64,000 nt of DNA from Forficula auricularia (GCA_024734495.1 JALMQS010000681.1:6853542-6917541), one strand, 5' to 3'; positions 23,368-34,223 are shown, counted from the first letter of the stretch. Notes: generated by a model from the letters alone, not told the origin. Numbers and translations: made by a program.

Positions 23368-23748
23368 AGGGCCGTCCATAAATTACATCACACGAAATTC
23401 AAGATTTTCAGACCCCACCCCCTTCACATTCTGTCACATTTTCATTGAGTCCCCCCTGTATTGTGACGTCACAATATCACTTTTATATCTTCTTTATTTA
23501 AAATACCGTATTTTTGCTAAAAATTTCTTGCTTACAATTGTTTGTCTAGATTTATTTTACCAACATTTTCAGGTTGGAATAATAATAACCTAAGATCTAA
23601 AAAATATATTTGAAATTTTTTTAATTTTTTAATTTGACTATTGTGACATCACAATTTTTAAGATCCCTAGGCCCCCCTGTCACATTTTGTCACAAATCTG
23701 AGATGCCTCCTCCCCCCATACTGTGGGACATAATTTATGGACGGCCCT
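23368..23748. mobile_element. MITE with AGGGCCGTCCATAAATTA ends and TA duplication
   Basis: The terminal inverted repeats are AGGGCCGTCCATAAATTACA (left) and TAATTTATGGACGGCCCT (right), with inner blocks GTCACATTTTCATTGAGTCC and GTCACAAATCTGAGATGCC partly related. TA flanks both ends (23366-23367 and 23749-23750), consistent with TA target duplication as in the Tc1/mariner group. It has no transposase. The element is AT/C-rich with GACGTCACAAT near the left and GACATCACAAT near the right end. Confidence 0.75.
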
Positions 23749-24883
23749 TATATCATGAAAAAATAGTTTTATTTATTTATTTTTTGTTCACAAATAAAGC
23801 TTTCTTGTAGACCAATATGCCTTAATTTTGTTTATTTTTAGAGCTCCATTTAAAAAAGTAAAATGAAACCCTATTAATATGAATACATATTTACAATATC
23901 TCTAGATATAAAAATACTTATAAATAATTTAAGTAAGTAATAGGTATAGTATCTTATATATTTATATATTATAAATTAATTACTTACAGAAAACTTTTTA
24001 ATTACCTTTAGGTCTTCTGGTCTTAATTAAATGAAAACTTGAGTTGGTGTTCGAAAGCCCCTTCGAAACTCAAGGGACGGTGATGGAGCGGCGTTCGGTA
24101 TATAGAGGACTTAAAAGAAGAAGAAGAAAGAACAACTAAAGGAAAATGTAGCCAAGTGGTAGAATACTCCAGGGACTGGGTCACATACATACACACATAC
24201 CAGCCCTCTGTCTCTAATGCAGTGAAATTTAAAATATAATTAAAATTTAGTAATATATGTATATATAATGCATAAATATGGTATACTTGAAATTTATACT
24301 CATATAACCATAAGACTTTCACGGACTTTTCTTATTATAAAATAGATAATACTCTATAAAATCTAATTTAATAGATAATAATATTTCTGAAGGTAGATTA
24401 GAATGTAAATTATGAATTTTTAAATTAGTATTTTAGCGATAAAATTCATTAAATTTTAATTAACTATATTATTTAAACAATTATACTATTAAATCATTTC
24501 TTTCAGTGCCTGTATTTAGGCAACCCAACGTACAGAGTGTATTTTTCAGAGGTCGCTGATGTCAATATTTAAATCACCATTCATAAACGAATCGAACCAA
24601 TTTTCAAATGTACCAAGTAGATAAAAAGATATTGTTTGTTCTTCTACTCTTTTTGATGTACTGTCAATATTAAAAAAAGAAAAAAATTTGATCCTCGAAA
24701 ATTGAATGACATAAAAAGCTGGTGCCAAAAATATTTATATTAAACAACTGATTACATCTTGACTTTTAAGGATTTCTTCCTATCAAATAATAATATATAT
24801 GTTATATGTGAAGTCTCGACCGGTTTCAGTAAATGAGCTTAAATTTGGAGCACAAGGTATTTGCACTTCCACACCAAATTCAT

Positions 24884-25860
24884 GCAAAAAAAAAAAATAC
24901 TCTTCATTTTTTTGAAATTTTATTTTAATCTTAGCTTTTTTTTATTGCAAATATCATCGAATACGGCATCAATTTCGTTGTTTTTCAAATTTAACATTAG
25001 ATTAAAAAAATATATTTTAGGACCTTCCCCAAAGAGTCAGAAATTAATACTTGTGACTTAAACTCCTTCCATAATGAATCATCTATATCTATATCTATAT
25101 CTATCTATATCTATGTAGGTTTCTTCTTAGGTAAATGAAAATCGAATTCTGAAATTGAATTTAGTTTTAATAGGTTATGATACAATGTACATTAATATAT
25201 TACAAATTATATACAAATTAAATACAGGTCAAATATTTGAACAATACCTGAAATTGAATTTAGAATCGATTTTTCAGGTCCTTTATTATCTCTTATTAAT
25301 AATTATAAATTTTGATTTATTAAGTTACACGTCAGCTGAGATTGATGTCAAGTCATTGGGACTGGTTGGCTGGCTGGCTGGCTTGTGGTGTCTCGAGTTT
25401 GACGCGCAGTATTCAAACTTAAATCTATATATAAGAAAATCTTAAATTTCTCCTAATTCTAATGCTATAAGCAAGCTATGACTTGTTTAAAGCGATCTTA
25501 GTTATTTCTGATCTTATTTATTGAGAGTTTTTAGAAATGGATTAGTCCAGAGATTCTCAAATCATCTTTATTTATTCCTTTTTTGTATTATTACTATTTT
25601 AATAGTTCCTCAAGGAGAACAATTTTTATTAGACTAAAACTCGTCTAGAATTGTTTTTGACATGCTTGAACTGGAAGATATACCAGGCATGGACTTCAAA
25701 CCTTCTATCAGCAACCTTTTAGGAAAAATCATTCATTTTATTACCCCTTGAAACTATGAAACAATTTTATTCCATTTCGACAACCAATATATACTTTTCA
25801 AAACAAAAAAATGTATTTTATAGAAATATTTGAAATAACGGATACTAATTTGAAAATTTT
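24884..25860 (+). repeat. Long dispersed repeat, copy 1
   Basis: Segments at 24884-25075 and 25440-25810 match 62155-62380 and 62400-62750 in the same order and orientation. Shared blocks include GCAAGCTATGA, AGAAATGGATTAGTCCA, GACATGCTTGAACTGGAAGA and CCCCTTGAAACTATG. Copy 1 has an extra roughly 330-bp block (about 25080-25440) including a TATATC microsatellite at 25083-25115. The element type is unknown; no ORF. Confidence 0.7.
25083..25115. repeat. (TATATC)n/(TATC)n microsatellite
   Basis: A run of ATCTATATCTATATCTATAT and variants. Confidence 0.8.
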
Positions 25861-26494
25861 AAAAATCTCATGAAATTTTGAAGTCAACCTTAGATATTTA
25901 TGAAAATACTCGTGTTTTCAAATTTACCTCCAAATTATTGATTTATTTTAACTACTTTAGTTAAGATACCTATTTCTCTTGTATTCTCAAGCATCTATAT
26001 TATCTGCTTACAAAAAAGAGAAAGTACCTACCCACTTATGCAAAAACTAACCAAACTATTTACATCCCTTATTTATTAATCTGAATTTCTTTGTAGTAGG
26101 TCACTAAAAACATGTATATATTTCGGTATAATATATTTATTTAGTCTTCCGCAGTCGTTTGCTATTTTCAACTTTTATAACGAAATATCAGTTGAGATAT
26201 TAATACCATATGTATGCACAGAACAGCCTCTCTCCCGGTGAAAAATATACAGTTTAGACTCCAAACGTCGTCTGAAAGCTAAATTAATGTATTACAGCAA
26301 AATATTGGCCACAATTGTATTGATCTACCATAAATAAATAAAAATTCGGGGTGCTTCGATCTTCATATTTAATAAGTCTTAATATTTTATTAATTAGTTC
26401 CCTGAGTTTATATTTATATACTATATTCTTTAATTAATAGAGTAAAGGGTGTGTAGTTTCACAGTGAATGAAATAAAACTCCAAGAGGTTTATA

Positions 26495-26539
26495 CAAACT
26501 CAATATATTTCGGATTATTAGTCCATCATCAGGAGTTTG
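26495..26539 (-). ncRNA. Hammerhead ribozyme, best-preserved copy
   Basis: Read on the minus strand: CAAACTC (stem I), CTGATGA (26532-26526), TGGACTAATAATCC (stem II, three GGA/TCC pairs), GAAA (26511-26508), TATAT, cleavage base T (26502), then GAGTTTG (26501-26495). The two stem I strands, CAAACTC and GAGTTTG, are perfectly complementary over seven pairs. All invariant core bases are present. Stem III is the palindrome ATATAT with essentially no loop, the minimal type I form known from Penelope-like elements, which may require dimers. Sequence to the left (about 26430-26465) matches the foldback arm at 8328-8406. Cleavage is predicted and has not been shown. Confidence 0.6.
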
Positions 26540-26754
26540 CAAGTTAATACTAATAATAATTGAACGAGTGGTCACCATTCTTGACATTCAAATCATGTGA
26601 TAATAGTATATAAGTAAAACTATATTCTTTATATTTATTAGTAATGAAGCTGTTAAAACTTTTATTTTTATGATTAATTTAATTAAAATTTGAATATTTA
26701 GTGAAATCACACATAATTAATTATAATTATTTATTGAACAAGAACAAATAATAC

Positions 26755-26815
26755 AACTACGACGTTTCGATTGTCTTATTCTGCGATCGTTCTCAAGTTT
26801 GAGCACCCACTTATT
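26755..26815 (-). repeat. Penelope-type terminal motif
   Basis: The minus strand reads TTGAGAACGATCGCAGAATA and then ATCGAAACGTCGTAG. It shares the GAAACGTCG half with the tandem units at 18850-19462 and the termini at 45346-45410. It lacks a CUGANGA box, so no ribozyme is claimed. Confidence 0.4.
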
Positions 26816-27334
26816 TATATTTACCATATTCTTTATATTTAGAATCTCCTCTTTTGTAATATTATTAATTATAAAACAGTTAATTGTATAGGCAATTCAC
26901 ACGCAATCTAATGGAATTATTTATTGAATTTTCAACATTAAAATTGATAAATTATTCTCACTTGAATGCTAATACACACACACTCACGTCTAGGTGTATT
27001 TATAGCAATATCAGTCATATATGATGATAAACCGTTGAACATGAGAAGTGCACACTTGTTAATTATGAAAATATATATATCAAATCTAAATGGCACCAAA
27101 GGGCGTCAGCTTGGCTTAAACTGGATAAAAATTTGTTTAAGGGCTCAAATAACAACCTAAGTGTGTGTGTAGGGCTGCTGAGTTAGTAGGGCACGTGTGA
27201 CAATTGAGATAGACCTATGTATATAATTATTGTTTCTAACTACCTTGGGGATTCCTATCTAGTGAGTAGGAAGTGGAAAAGGTCATCTCTTGATAATTTT
27301 CTTTCCTACTTTATATTCATCATCATTGAGTATA

Positions 27335-28015
27335 CAATCCTAAGACTGGTTTGATGCAACAATCCGTCTCCACTCGACTCTGTCCCCGGCCAGCTGTTTG
27401 ACCTCTCTAAATGTCTGGCATCCCATATCCCCAATTATTTGGTTGAAATATTCTAATCTGGGTCTTCCCTTTCCCCTTTTTTCCCACCTCCCCCTCCAAG
27501 ATATCCCTAAGCAGTCCCCCATGTCTCAGTGTGTGCCCCATCATCTGACCTCTTCTCTTCTTCCGACTCTTCCACAAGGTTCTTCTTTCTCCGATTCTTC
27601 CAAGAACTTCTCATTTGTAATTTTATCCATCCATTTGATTTTCATCATTCTTCTGAAGCACCACATTTCGAAAGTCTCTAATCTCTTTCTCTCCGCTTCT
27701 CTAATTGTCCAGGTTTCACACCCGTACATGGCTATGTCCATACATATGTCTTCAATAGCAGCTTCCTGTTTTCTAAGCTGATTGAGGAGGAGCATAGTAG
27801 TTTTTGTTTTGAATTAAACCCCATTTTTGCTTGGGCAATTCTTGATTTAATTTCGTTTTCGCTCCTCCCATCCCATGTTATTTTACTTCCTAGGTAGCGG
27901 AATTCCTTATCTCCATCTAGGTTTTCTTGGTTAATTTTGATGCATTCCTGTCTCGTTTGTTCTTTTTTTGTATATACTAGGACCTTAGTTTTATTCTTGT
28001 TTATTTTCATTTTGA
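27335..28015 (-). pseudogene. RTE-type non-LTR retrotransposon, reverse transcriptase 3' fragment
   Basis: On the minus strand three overlapping frames give the conserved end of an RTE-like reverse transcriptase. KINKNKTKVLVYTKKEQT and FRYLGSKITWDGRSENEI are followed by RIAQAKMGFN and KQKLLCSSSISLENRKLLLK, then the hallmark YGCETWTIREAERKRLETFE MWCFRRMMKIKWMDKITNE (split here), and finally GKGRPRLEYFNQIIGDMG. Frameshifts separate the parts at about 27735 and 27545. The catalytic centre lies upstream and is missing, so the copy is 5'-truncated. The 3' end is about 27330 with a (TGA)-rich tail. It is not functional. Confidence 0.85.
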
Positions 28016-28132
28016 TTTCTTCTACTTTATAGTATTATATTTTTATTATTTTCTTCTAAGAAAAATTAACCAATATGAAGTTAGTATCGTTTTTAAAGTT
28101 ATACTTATATTAACGCGTATATGTTGCTTGAG

Positions 28133-28417
28133 GAAGTGACTTTGGGTCAGTGGTTAGAGTGTCGGGCCGATGGCCTGAAATACGCTGGTTCGAGACCGAG
28201 TCTCGGATATTTGCAATCGCCTCCTCTTGGAATGCAATGGCAACCTACCAAGAGTATAATTGTCTAATAACCTCTCCAAACTAGCCGTCGGGAACCGGCG
28301 TTAAAAAGTAGGTCCCGTATAACTGTGTAAAAAATGCTAAACACACTCAGCACAGGTATATGTGGAGAGGAGCCAAAACGTCAGGGATACTTGATATGAT
28401 ACTTAAAGAAGAAGAAG
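28133..28417 (+). mobile_element. tRNA-derived SINE with target-site duplication
   Basis: A tRNA-like head contains box A TGGGTCAGTGGTTAGAGTG and box B GGTTCGAGACC, followed by a roughly 200-bp unrelated body and an (AAG)-rich tail. It is flanked by ATGTTGCTTGAG (28121-28132) and ATATTGCTTGAG (28418-28429), 11 of 12 identical. It would be transcribed by RNA polymerase III and mobilised by a LINE. It is distinct from the SINE family at 34224, 35115 and 44238. Confidence 0.8.
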
Positions 28418-28431
28418 ATATTGCTTGAGAA

Positions 28432-28475
28432 TATAGTTTCGAAGGTTTGACCTTCATCGTTGGTCTTATTATTAA
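28432..28475 (-). repeat. Degenerate hammerhead-like motif
   Basis: The minus strand reads CAACGATGAAGGTCAAACCTTCGAAACTATA in two halves (CAACGATGA and the GGT/ACC stem, then GAAACTATA). It resembles the 16258 copy, but the first box is altered, so it is probably inactive. Confidence 0.4.
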
Positions 28476-28660
28476 TTAGAGAAATTCTATCTGTTATTTC
28501 TCGTGGGTTTAAATACCCGATTGGATATAAGTAAATTTGTTATGTTATAATAGTAAGCTGGTCAATCAACAAACTAATGTAATATTAGGTAGGCATAATT
28601 ATCAGGCGTTTATATTGGCACGTTTTTGCTTAGTGATAATTGTAAATCAAACGAACTTAC

Positions 28661-28747
28661 CTGTAAGTGAAGTTCGATTGTAATTATATGAAAGCCTCGT
28701 CCGAGATAATTGATAACTTGTAGTAGATATTCTGCTGCTGGACTCAT
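28661..28747 (-). CDS. Candidate first coding exon (29 codons) with perfect splice donor
   Basis: The ATG at 28747-28745, in context CACAATGA and after an in-frame stop, opens MSPAAEYLLQVINYLGRGFH followed by IITIELHLQ. It ends exactly at CAG|GTAAGT (GT at 28660-28659), a perfect consensus donor, in phase 0. The start codon lies in the 40-base loop of a hairpin whose 20-bp arms are the 5' leader and codons 12-19. I recognise no family. The donor, start context and phase agreement with the candidate exon at 21212 support it; the inverted repeat could instead mean a foldback relic. Confidence 0.35.
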
Positions 28748-28771
28748 TGTGAATTATCTCGGACGAGGCTT
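28692..28771. repeat. Perfect 20-bp hairpin around a candidate start codon
   Basis: AAGCCTCGTCCGAGATAATT (28692-28711) and its exact complement (28752-28771) enclose 40 bases. The stem is GC-richer than the surroundings. The stem is too short and the loop too large for a usual microRNA precursor. Confidence 0.9.
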
Positions 28772-29228
28772 GAAATATAATTGTTGTTGCCAAGGAGGTC
28801 CAATTGCAGATACCATTATGAAGCATATAATATCCATTGGCTTCCAAATATAATCATATGATCACTAGTGAGTTTTCATGATTTAGAAATTATTTATATT
28901 AAAATATTCAATTATAGATATTTGTTTCTTTTATATCATATAGTTTATTTTTTATTTTGTTTTACACCTATTCTTCGTTTTATTTCAAATTTCTGCATGG
29001 TTAAGGCTAAGAATTGTTATCCTTTAAACATATAGTTTACCAATGTAATTTGTTATAAATCTTCGTTTCTCTCTATTTATTATAGTTTATTTTGTATAGA
29101 GTTTTCCTGCCCTTCTTAAGGCTATATATTTTAAATTATTTTTCATAGCTTACTTATGCTTAATTAAGGAATTTGTGACGACTGGCTAAATGGGAATTTA
29201 GTTCCCTGGGAAAAAAAGAAAAAAAAAT

Positions 29229-30048
29229 ATTGTTGATTATTTTTTTAATAAAAATAATCTTCTCTATTTCTTTAAGGAAATGCGTGTCGAAAATCATTTT
29301 CCTATTCGTCATATTATGCTGTACCACTACGAGAAATGATGAAAGGCAGCACAGTCATTTCGCGATCTCAACGAACTTTTTATCAAATGAACAAAAGCCA
29401 AGTTGAAAAATGGTTTAAGAAGTTCAAATATGGCGATACAAACCTCGAAGATGAAGAAGGAAGAGGTCGATCAACAAATTTCAACGACCAGACTTTTGGC
29501 ATCCGTGGAAGAGGACGAAATCTTGACAACCAGAATGTTCACCGAAGACTTTAATGTGGACAATTCGACCATCGTTCGTCGTCTCAAAAAGCTCAGAAAA
29601 GTATGGATATTGGCTGTATGGGCCCCACGAACTCTTCGACAAAAACAAAACCGAACTTGTCTGAATTTACACCGATCTGGTACAGAGAAATGAGCAAACT
29701 CCGTTTCTGAAGAATCTCGTCCCTGGCGATGAATTGCGGCTTCTCTTCAAAAACGTCAAAAGAAAAAACATTTGAGTTTCGACAGGTGTTTCACCCAAAG
29801 AATTACCGAAAAGCATCCACTCGGACAAGGCAATGTGGTTTTATCGCCAAAAAGTTCGTTGAGATCGAGAAATGACTGTGCTGCATTCCATCTTTTCTCG
29901 TAGTGGTACAGAATAATATGACGAATATGAATATGATTTTCGACATTTTCTTAAAGAAATAGAAATGTTTATTTTTATTAAAAAAAATAATCAACAACAA
30001 CAATTATCACTAACGAGAAACGTACTGATTATTATGCACCAACCTAAT
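29229..30048 (+). pseudogene. Rearranged mariner transposon
   Basis: Frames at 29336-29554 and 29403-29693 together encode mariner transposase N-terminal parts. QMNKSQVEKWFKKFKYGD and LEDEEGRGRS form the helix-turn-helix region, and EDFNVDNSTIVRRLKKL then KVWILAVWAPRTL follow. A frameshift separates them at about 29480. The catalytic D,D34D domain is missing. The right side (29847-30000) is an inverted copy of the first roughly 150 bp, including the start of the coding region, so the element folds into a large hairpin. The right terminus TATTATGCACCAACCTAA at 30031-30048 is the classical mariner end. The left terminus is not found. The element is dead. Confidence 0.8.
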
Positions 30049-30339
30049 AATTTTAATTTTTTGAGGCTTTGGAATCAGATGAAAGGAAATGTTGATTTAT
30101 GAAATTAAGACTTTGAATTGTAGTTTTAGAAGTATTATTATTATGAAAACATATTTTCTATACGTAATAGATACTAAATTCTGGTTGGATGTGTTCTGCT
30201 TCTAAATCACCCTATATTACCCTAATAATAATCTTCTTGATTTCTTTTTGCTTTTACTTTAATGGGAATCGTATCGTCGCACTAAAGATCGGTATTCTCT
30301 ATATTCAATTTTATTGTTTTTGTTATATCTACATCTTGG

Positions 30340-30610
30340 GATGTTGCAGATGAGCACCACGAGAGGGGATAAAGGGGAAAGGAGATAGAAACAAGTCAAG
30401 TTGCTCAGGTTTTGTCAGAACAAGGGCATCGCCATCAAGCACATATATAGGAGGCAGCGGGGCATCTATTTAGGTATGCCAACCACGTCGGAGATATAAA
30501 AGCACACAAACACACACACATACACAAATACATCTACACATTGATATACACAGAGAGCTAGCTAGCTATTCCGGTTAGCAGTCGACAAAAACCGATATCT
30601 GCTCTCTCCT
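30340..30610 (+). promoter_or_regulatory. Candidate TATA-type promoter region
   Basis: A GC-richer island contains TATAAAAG at 30495-30502, followed 30 or so bases later by a CA-rich stretch and a pyrimidine-rich region (30600-30655: CTCTCTCCTCTCTGTCCC). Upstream sequence (30400-30480) has unusually high complexity and several short frames that look coding-like. No downstream gene is identified, so this is only a candidate core promoter. Confidence 0.25.
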
Positions 30611-30659
30611 CTCTGTCCCTTTGGATTCTCTCTCTCTTTCCCTCCTTCGCCATCTCAGA

Positions 30660-33100
30660 TTATATAACAAGAACAGTGCGAGTGTTATATCTAGAAAGGA
30701 AATTACTATATTATTTCGTTTTCCTTTTACGTATAATATATTGGATCTGACATTTTCTTTTTCTTCAGATTCGGAGACAAATATTAAAAAGATATCTCCA
30801 AGTCAAAGAGAGACGACAAAATGAAGAAAACAGATGAATAGAGAAAAAATTGGACTTCTTTGAGTTTTTATTAAAAAAAATATATACATATATATCGTGA
30901 CTTTTTAAGGTAGTATGTTATCAATTAAAATATTCACCGCCTTGACGGTATATAGAAATTATGAAAAACTGGTGCAAATCGAAGCATAAGAAAAATGAAA
31001 GAAAAAGTAAAAACTTTTTCAAGACTTTTTACACTCTTTTATACCATTATTATTTTATTCGATATACGGGAGTTATCCCAGTTACAATTTACACTTTTAT
31101 ACAATATACAAATTATTATTATTATATTATTATTTATTTTTAATTTTATACAAAGTTTAATAGTAGTGTGAGCAATATCTTATGGCATGGCCTTAAAATT
31201 AAAAAAAAAAATATATATTTTCTGAAATTCTAAAGACAGAGACCCAAATCCAAGTTCTATACAATAAAAAATTCTTAAAAAAAAACTTAGTAAATTGGAT
31301 TGTATCTAACTTTCTGAGATTTGGCTCGTGATCCCGGCTTCTTTCCTTCTACTCTGTTCTTTTCACAATGGAGGGGCCATCCCATACAGGCCTTTAGGGG
31401 ATGCACCTTCTGGTGTATCTCCTTCTCACATCAATATCATTAAAAAAAAATAAAAAAATAAAAAAAAACAACCCTTTTGGTAAAAGAACGAACTTTCTTC
31501 GACTACTCATTTTTTAGCTATCGAGGGTATCGAGATCCGGACACACAGGGTAAAAATTATTCAATACGTTCTCGAAAAATTTGAATGATTTGTTAATTTT
31601 TAGAGTTCTGTAAAAATGTAAAGCGGGAACCTATTAGCGTAGATTCAATGTCTGTCTGTATATTAGTATGTCAGATCATTGCAAGTAGGTTGCAAGCTTG
31701 AAATTTATAAGTTATAAACATACATTATATTTATTTTTCAAAAAATCAAAAATTTAAATAAAATTTAAATTAATTGATTTCATTCCTCACAGAGAGAGCC
31801 ATGGCTGAAACAGCCTTTGTATTATTTTTTATGTATGTTAAGATATTGATAAATAAATAAATATTGTGTAATTAAATATTTGAAAAATAAATTTATTGCC
31901 ATTTATTAAACAGTGAGTTTTAGCATTTGTCCTCCATTTGATGCATTATTATTTCGTCAAAATGATAAAAAATTCCTACTTTGTTACCAATAAACGCTGG
32001 TAGATGTCACAATCTATTTAACCACTTTTTTATAGGTTATTTTTTCTTTACCAAAGGAAAAATTTTTATTTAATGCAGTATGGTCAAGTAATTTATATAT
32101 ATATATATTTTTTAATTTTGAGCTATATTTTGTACATACCTATTGAATACGGATTTTTTAATAATTACTTGTTTTTCGAGATTAATAAATTAAAGGAAAA
32201 AAATTAATACTAGCTCTAGTCCAAAAAAATCCTGCTAGATGTCACTTTCTATTAATCATATTCTATACATTTCTCTTTTCACAATGCATTGAATATATTT
32301 TTATCATTTCCAAAACAAAAAAAAAATTAATTTAATTGGTTATTTGATTAATTGAATCGAGGATATTTTTTTCTGCCAGATAGTTGATTTCAATTCAATC
32401 TTTTATATTAAATTAACAAAAAAAAAGCAAGAGAAAATTCTAATTTCGTTGATTAGGATTAAATTCTGTCTGGGATTTTTTTTTCTCCAATTCATTCCGT
32501 TTTCATTTTCCTTTTTCGCTTTTCTATCTTATCCCTCTCTTCTTTTTCCATCTCTTCTCACTTCGTTTTCAACAAGAGAGATGTAATTTTATTATGGTGA
32601 TGATTTCGTTTCAAGTCAATTGGTGAGTCCTTTCAGTGGCCAAATTCCATCAGCTGACTTGATTCATTTATTTTGATGACAATAGATTCGTTAAGTGAAC
32701 GTGAAGCTAACTCTTGGTGCTCGCTGTTGATCGTTCACTCAGTCTATGCCTTCGCTCTATGGGATTGAAAGAGAAAGAGAATCATCCCCTAAAAAGAGGG
32801 ATGAGCACGAAAGAGGAAAAGCTATGCGTACATTCAAAAACAAATTCTTTTACTCAAAATTCTCTAATAATATTTGACATGAAAAAAAAGAGAAGAAATT
32901 AAAACTTTTCAAAGTTATTTTTGAATTGAAAGAGAACCAATTTTAAATATGGATGACATTATTTTTCTCTCTTAAAAAAGAGATAAAGATGTTCAATTCA
33001 ATATAATTTTCTATTTTTTTTTTTAAGGAAATAATCATGAAATAAAAAATTAATTACAAATATTATTTTGAATTATAGGAAATCAATGTTTTATATAAAG
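30660..33100. other. Noncoding stretch, mostly AT-rich
   Basis: No supported gene. A pyrimidine-rich tract at 32510-32570 is followed by a short segment ending in G|GTGAGT (about 32621-32627) and by a GC-richer stretch to 32790. An exon there is conceivable but no frame is convincing. Sequence at 31590-31690 (TTAGAGTTCTG...CTGTCTGTAT) resembles 54870-54920. Confidence 0.35.
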
Positions 33101-33107
33101 AAATAGC

Positions 33108-33182
33108 TGCTCCAGGCCTGCCTTCGGCCTAGGCCCACCGGGTTGGTTACCCTTGCGGGAAGCGTCTCAAGACCGAACCAAG
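33108..33182. other. GC-rich island of unknown nature
   Basis: About 75 bases of over 60% GC in a roughly 28% GC setting, with GGCCTGCCTTCGGCCTAGGC (a near-palindrome) and GGTTGGTTACCCTTGCGGGA, running into a T tract (33183-33193). On the minus strand this would be a GC-rich body preceded by A's. It could be a fragment of a structured RNA or retroposon; nothing matches. Confidence 0.4.
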
Positions 33183-33324
33183 TTTTTTTTTTTAATATTT
33201 ATTTAAATGCATTGGCAAAGCACGATCGCTATCTGACCAATCAGAATCGTTCTAATAATTTAACGCTTTGCCGTTAGCTGTTACTTGTGAGAAATCAGAT
33301 CTTTTGGATCATAAAAATATATAA

Positions 33325-33325
<1 letters not shown>

Positions 33326-33359
<34 letters not shown>
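33326..33359. repeat. (TA)n microsatellite
   Basis: Uninterrupted TA dinucleotides of about 30 bases. Confidence 0.9.
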
Positions 33360-33362
<3 letters not shown>

Positions 33363-33445
33363 GACAAATTGGATTTACAAGACTTAAATAATGCAAGGTT
33401 TTGTTTCGCCCGATTTGCGCTCTAACTTACCAGTGCCACTCTCCC

Positions 33446-33583
33446 TCAATATTGACTATTCGACAATATTGAGCAAGTTATAGCAACTGATTGGTTTACG
33501 AGCAGGTGTAACTCAGGGAGGTGATCGAAAAATAGAGACAAGATTAGTCCTCCGAAAGGGCTAATCTTATTAAAGTCGCAATG
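33446..33583 (-). CDS. Candidate terminal exon in an unexplained GC-richer block
   Basis: An acceptor (CCTAAATTTCAG, AG at 33585-33584) precedes a 45-codon open frame reading HCDFNKISPFGGLILSLFFD, then HLPELHLLVNQSVAITCS, and ending at TGA (33448-33446). Seventeen bases beyond the stop is CTG|GTAAGT, so the splice structure might differ. It enters in phase 0, matching the candidate exon at 33778-33834. It is not identified; it could be host or an old retroelement. Confidence 0.25.
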   Translation of the reverse strand, partial: HCDFNKISPFGGLILSLFFDHLPELHLLVNQSVAITCSILSNSQY

Positions 33584-33777
33584 CTGAAATTTAGGTGTTA
33601 AATTGGTAATCTGCTTCGCTAATAGTTACGACTTTAATCGTCTGAGCTGTCGTTTTCCGACCTGACCTATTCGCTGGTTAAACTTCCTATTGTATGGGAG
33701 GATACTGTACTGAAATGGATTAAGCTAAAATCTAGTTGTTGTGGTTGTGGCAAAGAAGTGATAAAAAGACGGCTTAC

Positions 33778-33834
33778 CTCAAATTTACTGGAAAATCGCC
33801 CGAATGGGAGTGACAAATTACCTGTGTTCGGATG
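33778..33834 (-). CDS. Candidate small exon
   Basis: 57 bases lie between a strong acceptor (GATTTTCTTTCAG, AG at 33836-33835) and a donor GAG|GTAAGC. They are open in one frame as HPNTGNLSLPFGRFSSKFE, phase 0 at both ends. With the candidate at 33583-33446 it would make a two-exon 3' end. An alternative donor (ACAG|GTAATT) lies inside. Unidentified. Confidence 0.25.
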
Positions 33835-34223
33835 CTGAAAGAAAATCTTAATGGTAACGGAATTTGGTTTATTTTCAATAAAAACAAATCAGATAAGTTA
33901 ATTAAAATTTATGAAATGAGTTTTATTGATATTACTAAAGGATTTCTTTTGTTTGTTTATAATTAATTGAATTTAAATTCTTTTTTGTTAAAATTAAAAA
34001 TTAAACCAAGGTTAAACCTTGTAAAATTACGATAAATTGATTTGATTGTTATAATTCAGTTGTATTTAATTTTTCTTAAATAAAATGAAAACTTAGTTTG
34101 GAATTAATAATAAAATTTAAAGTTCAAATTTCTTCTATTAAGTTTGACAAATTTTAACACAATGTTTATTTATTTTTTACTTCTAATTTTTATATCAACA
34201 AAATTCGAATTAATTATTTTCGT

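Noticed and set aside
24023..24322. 99-codon minus-strand ORF and a tRNA-like AGCCAAGTGGTAGAATAC
   Set aside because: The ORF is low-complexity and the tRNA-like part has no box B; both look like chance in repeat-derived sequence.
28647..28847. 66-codon minus-strand ORF starting MEANGYYML
   Set aside because: It overlaps the candidate exon at 28661-28747 in another frame. The alternative frame ends exactly at a perfect donor and reads as a better protein, so this ORF is treated as a shadow.
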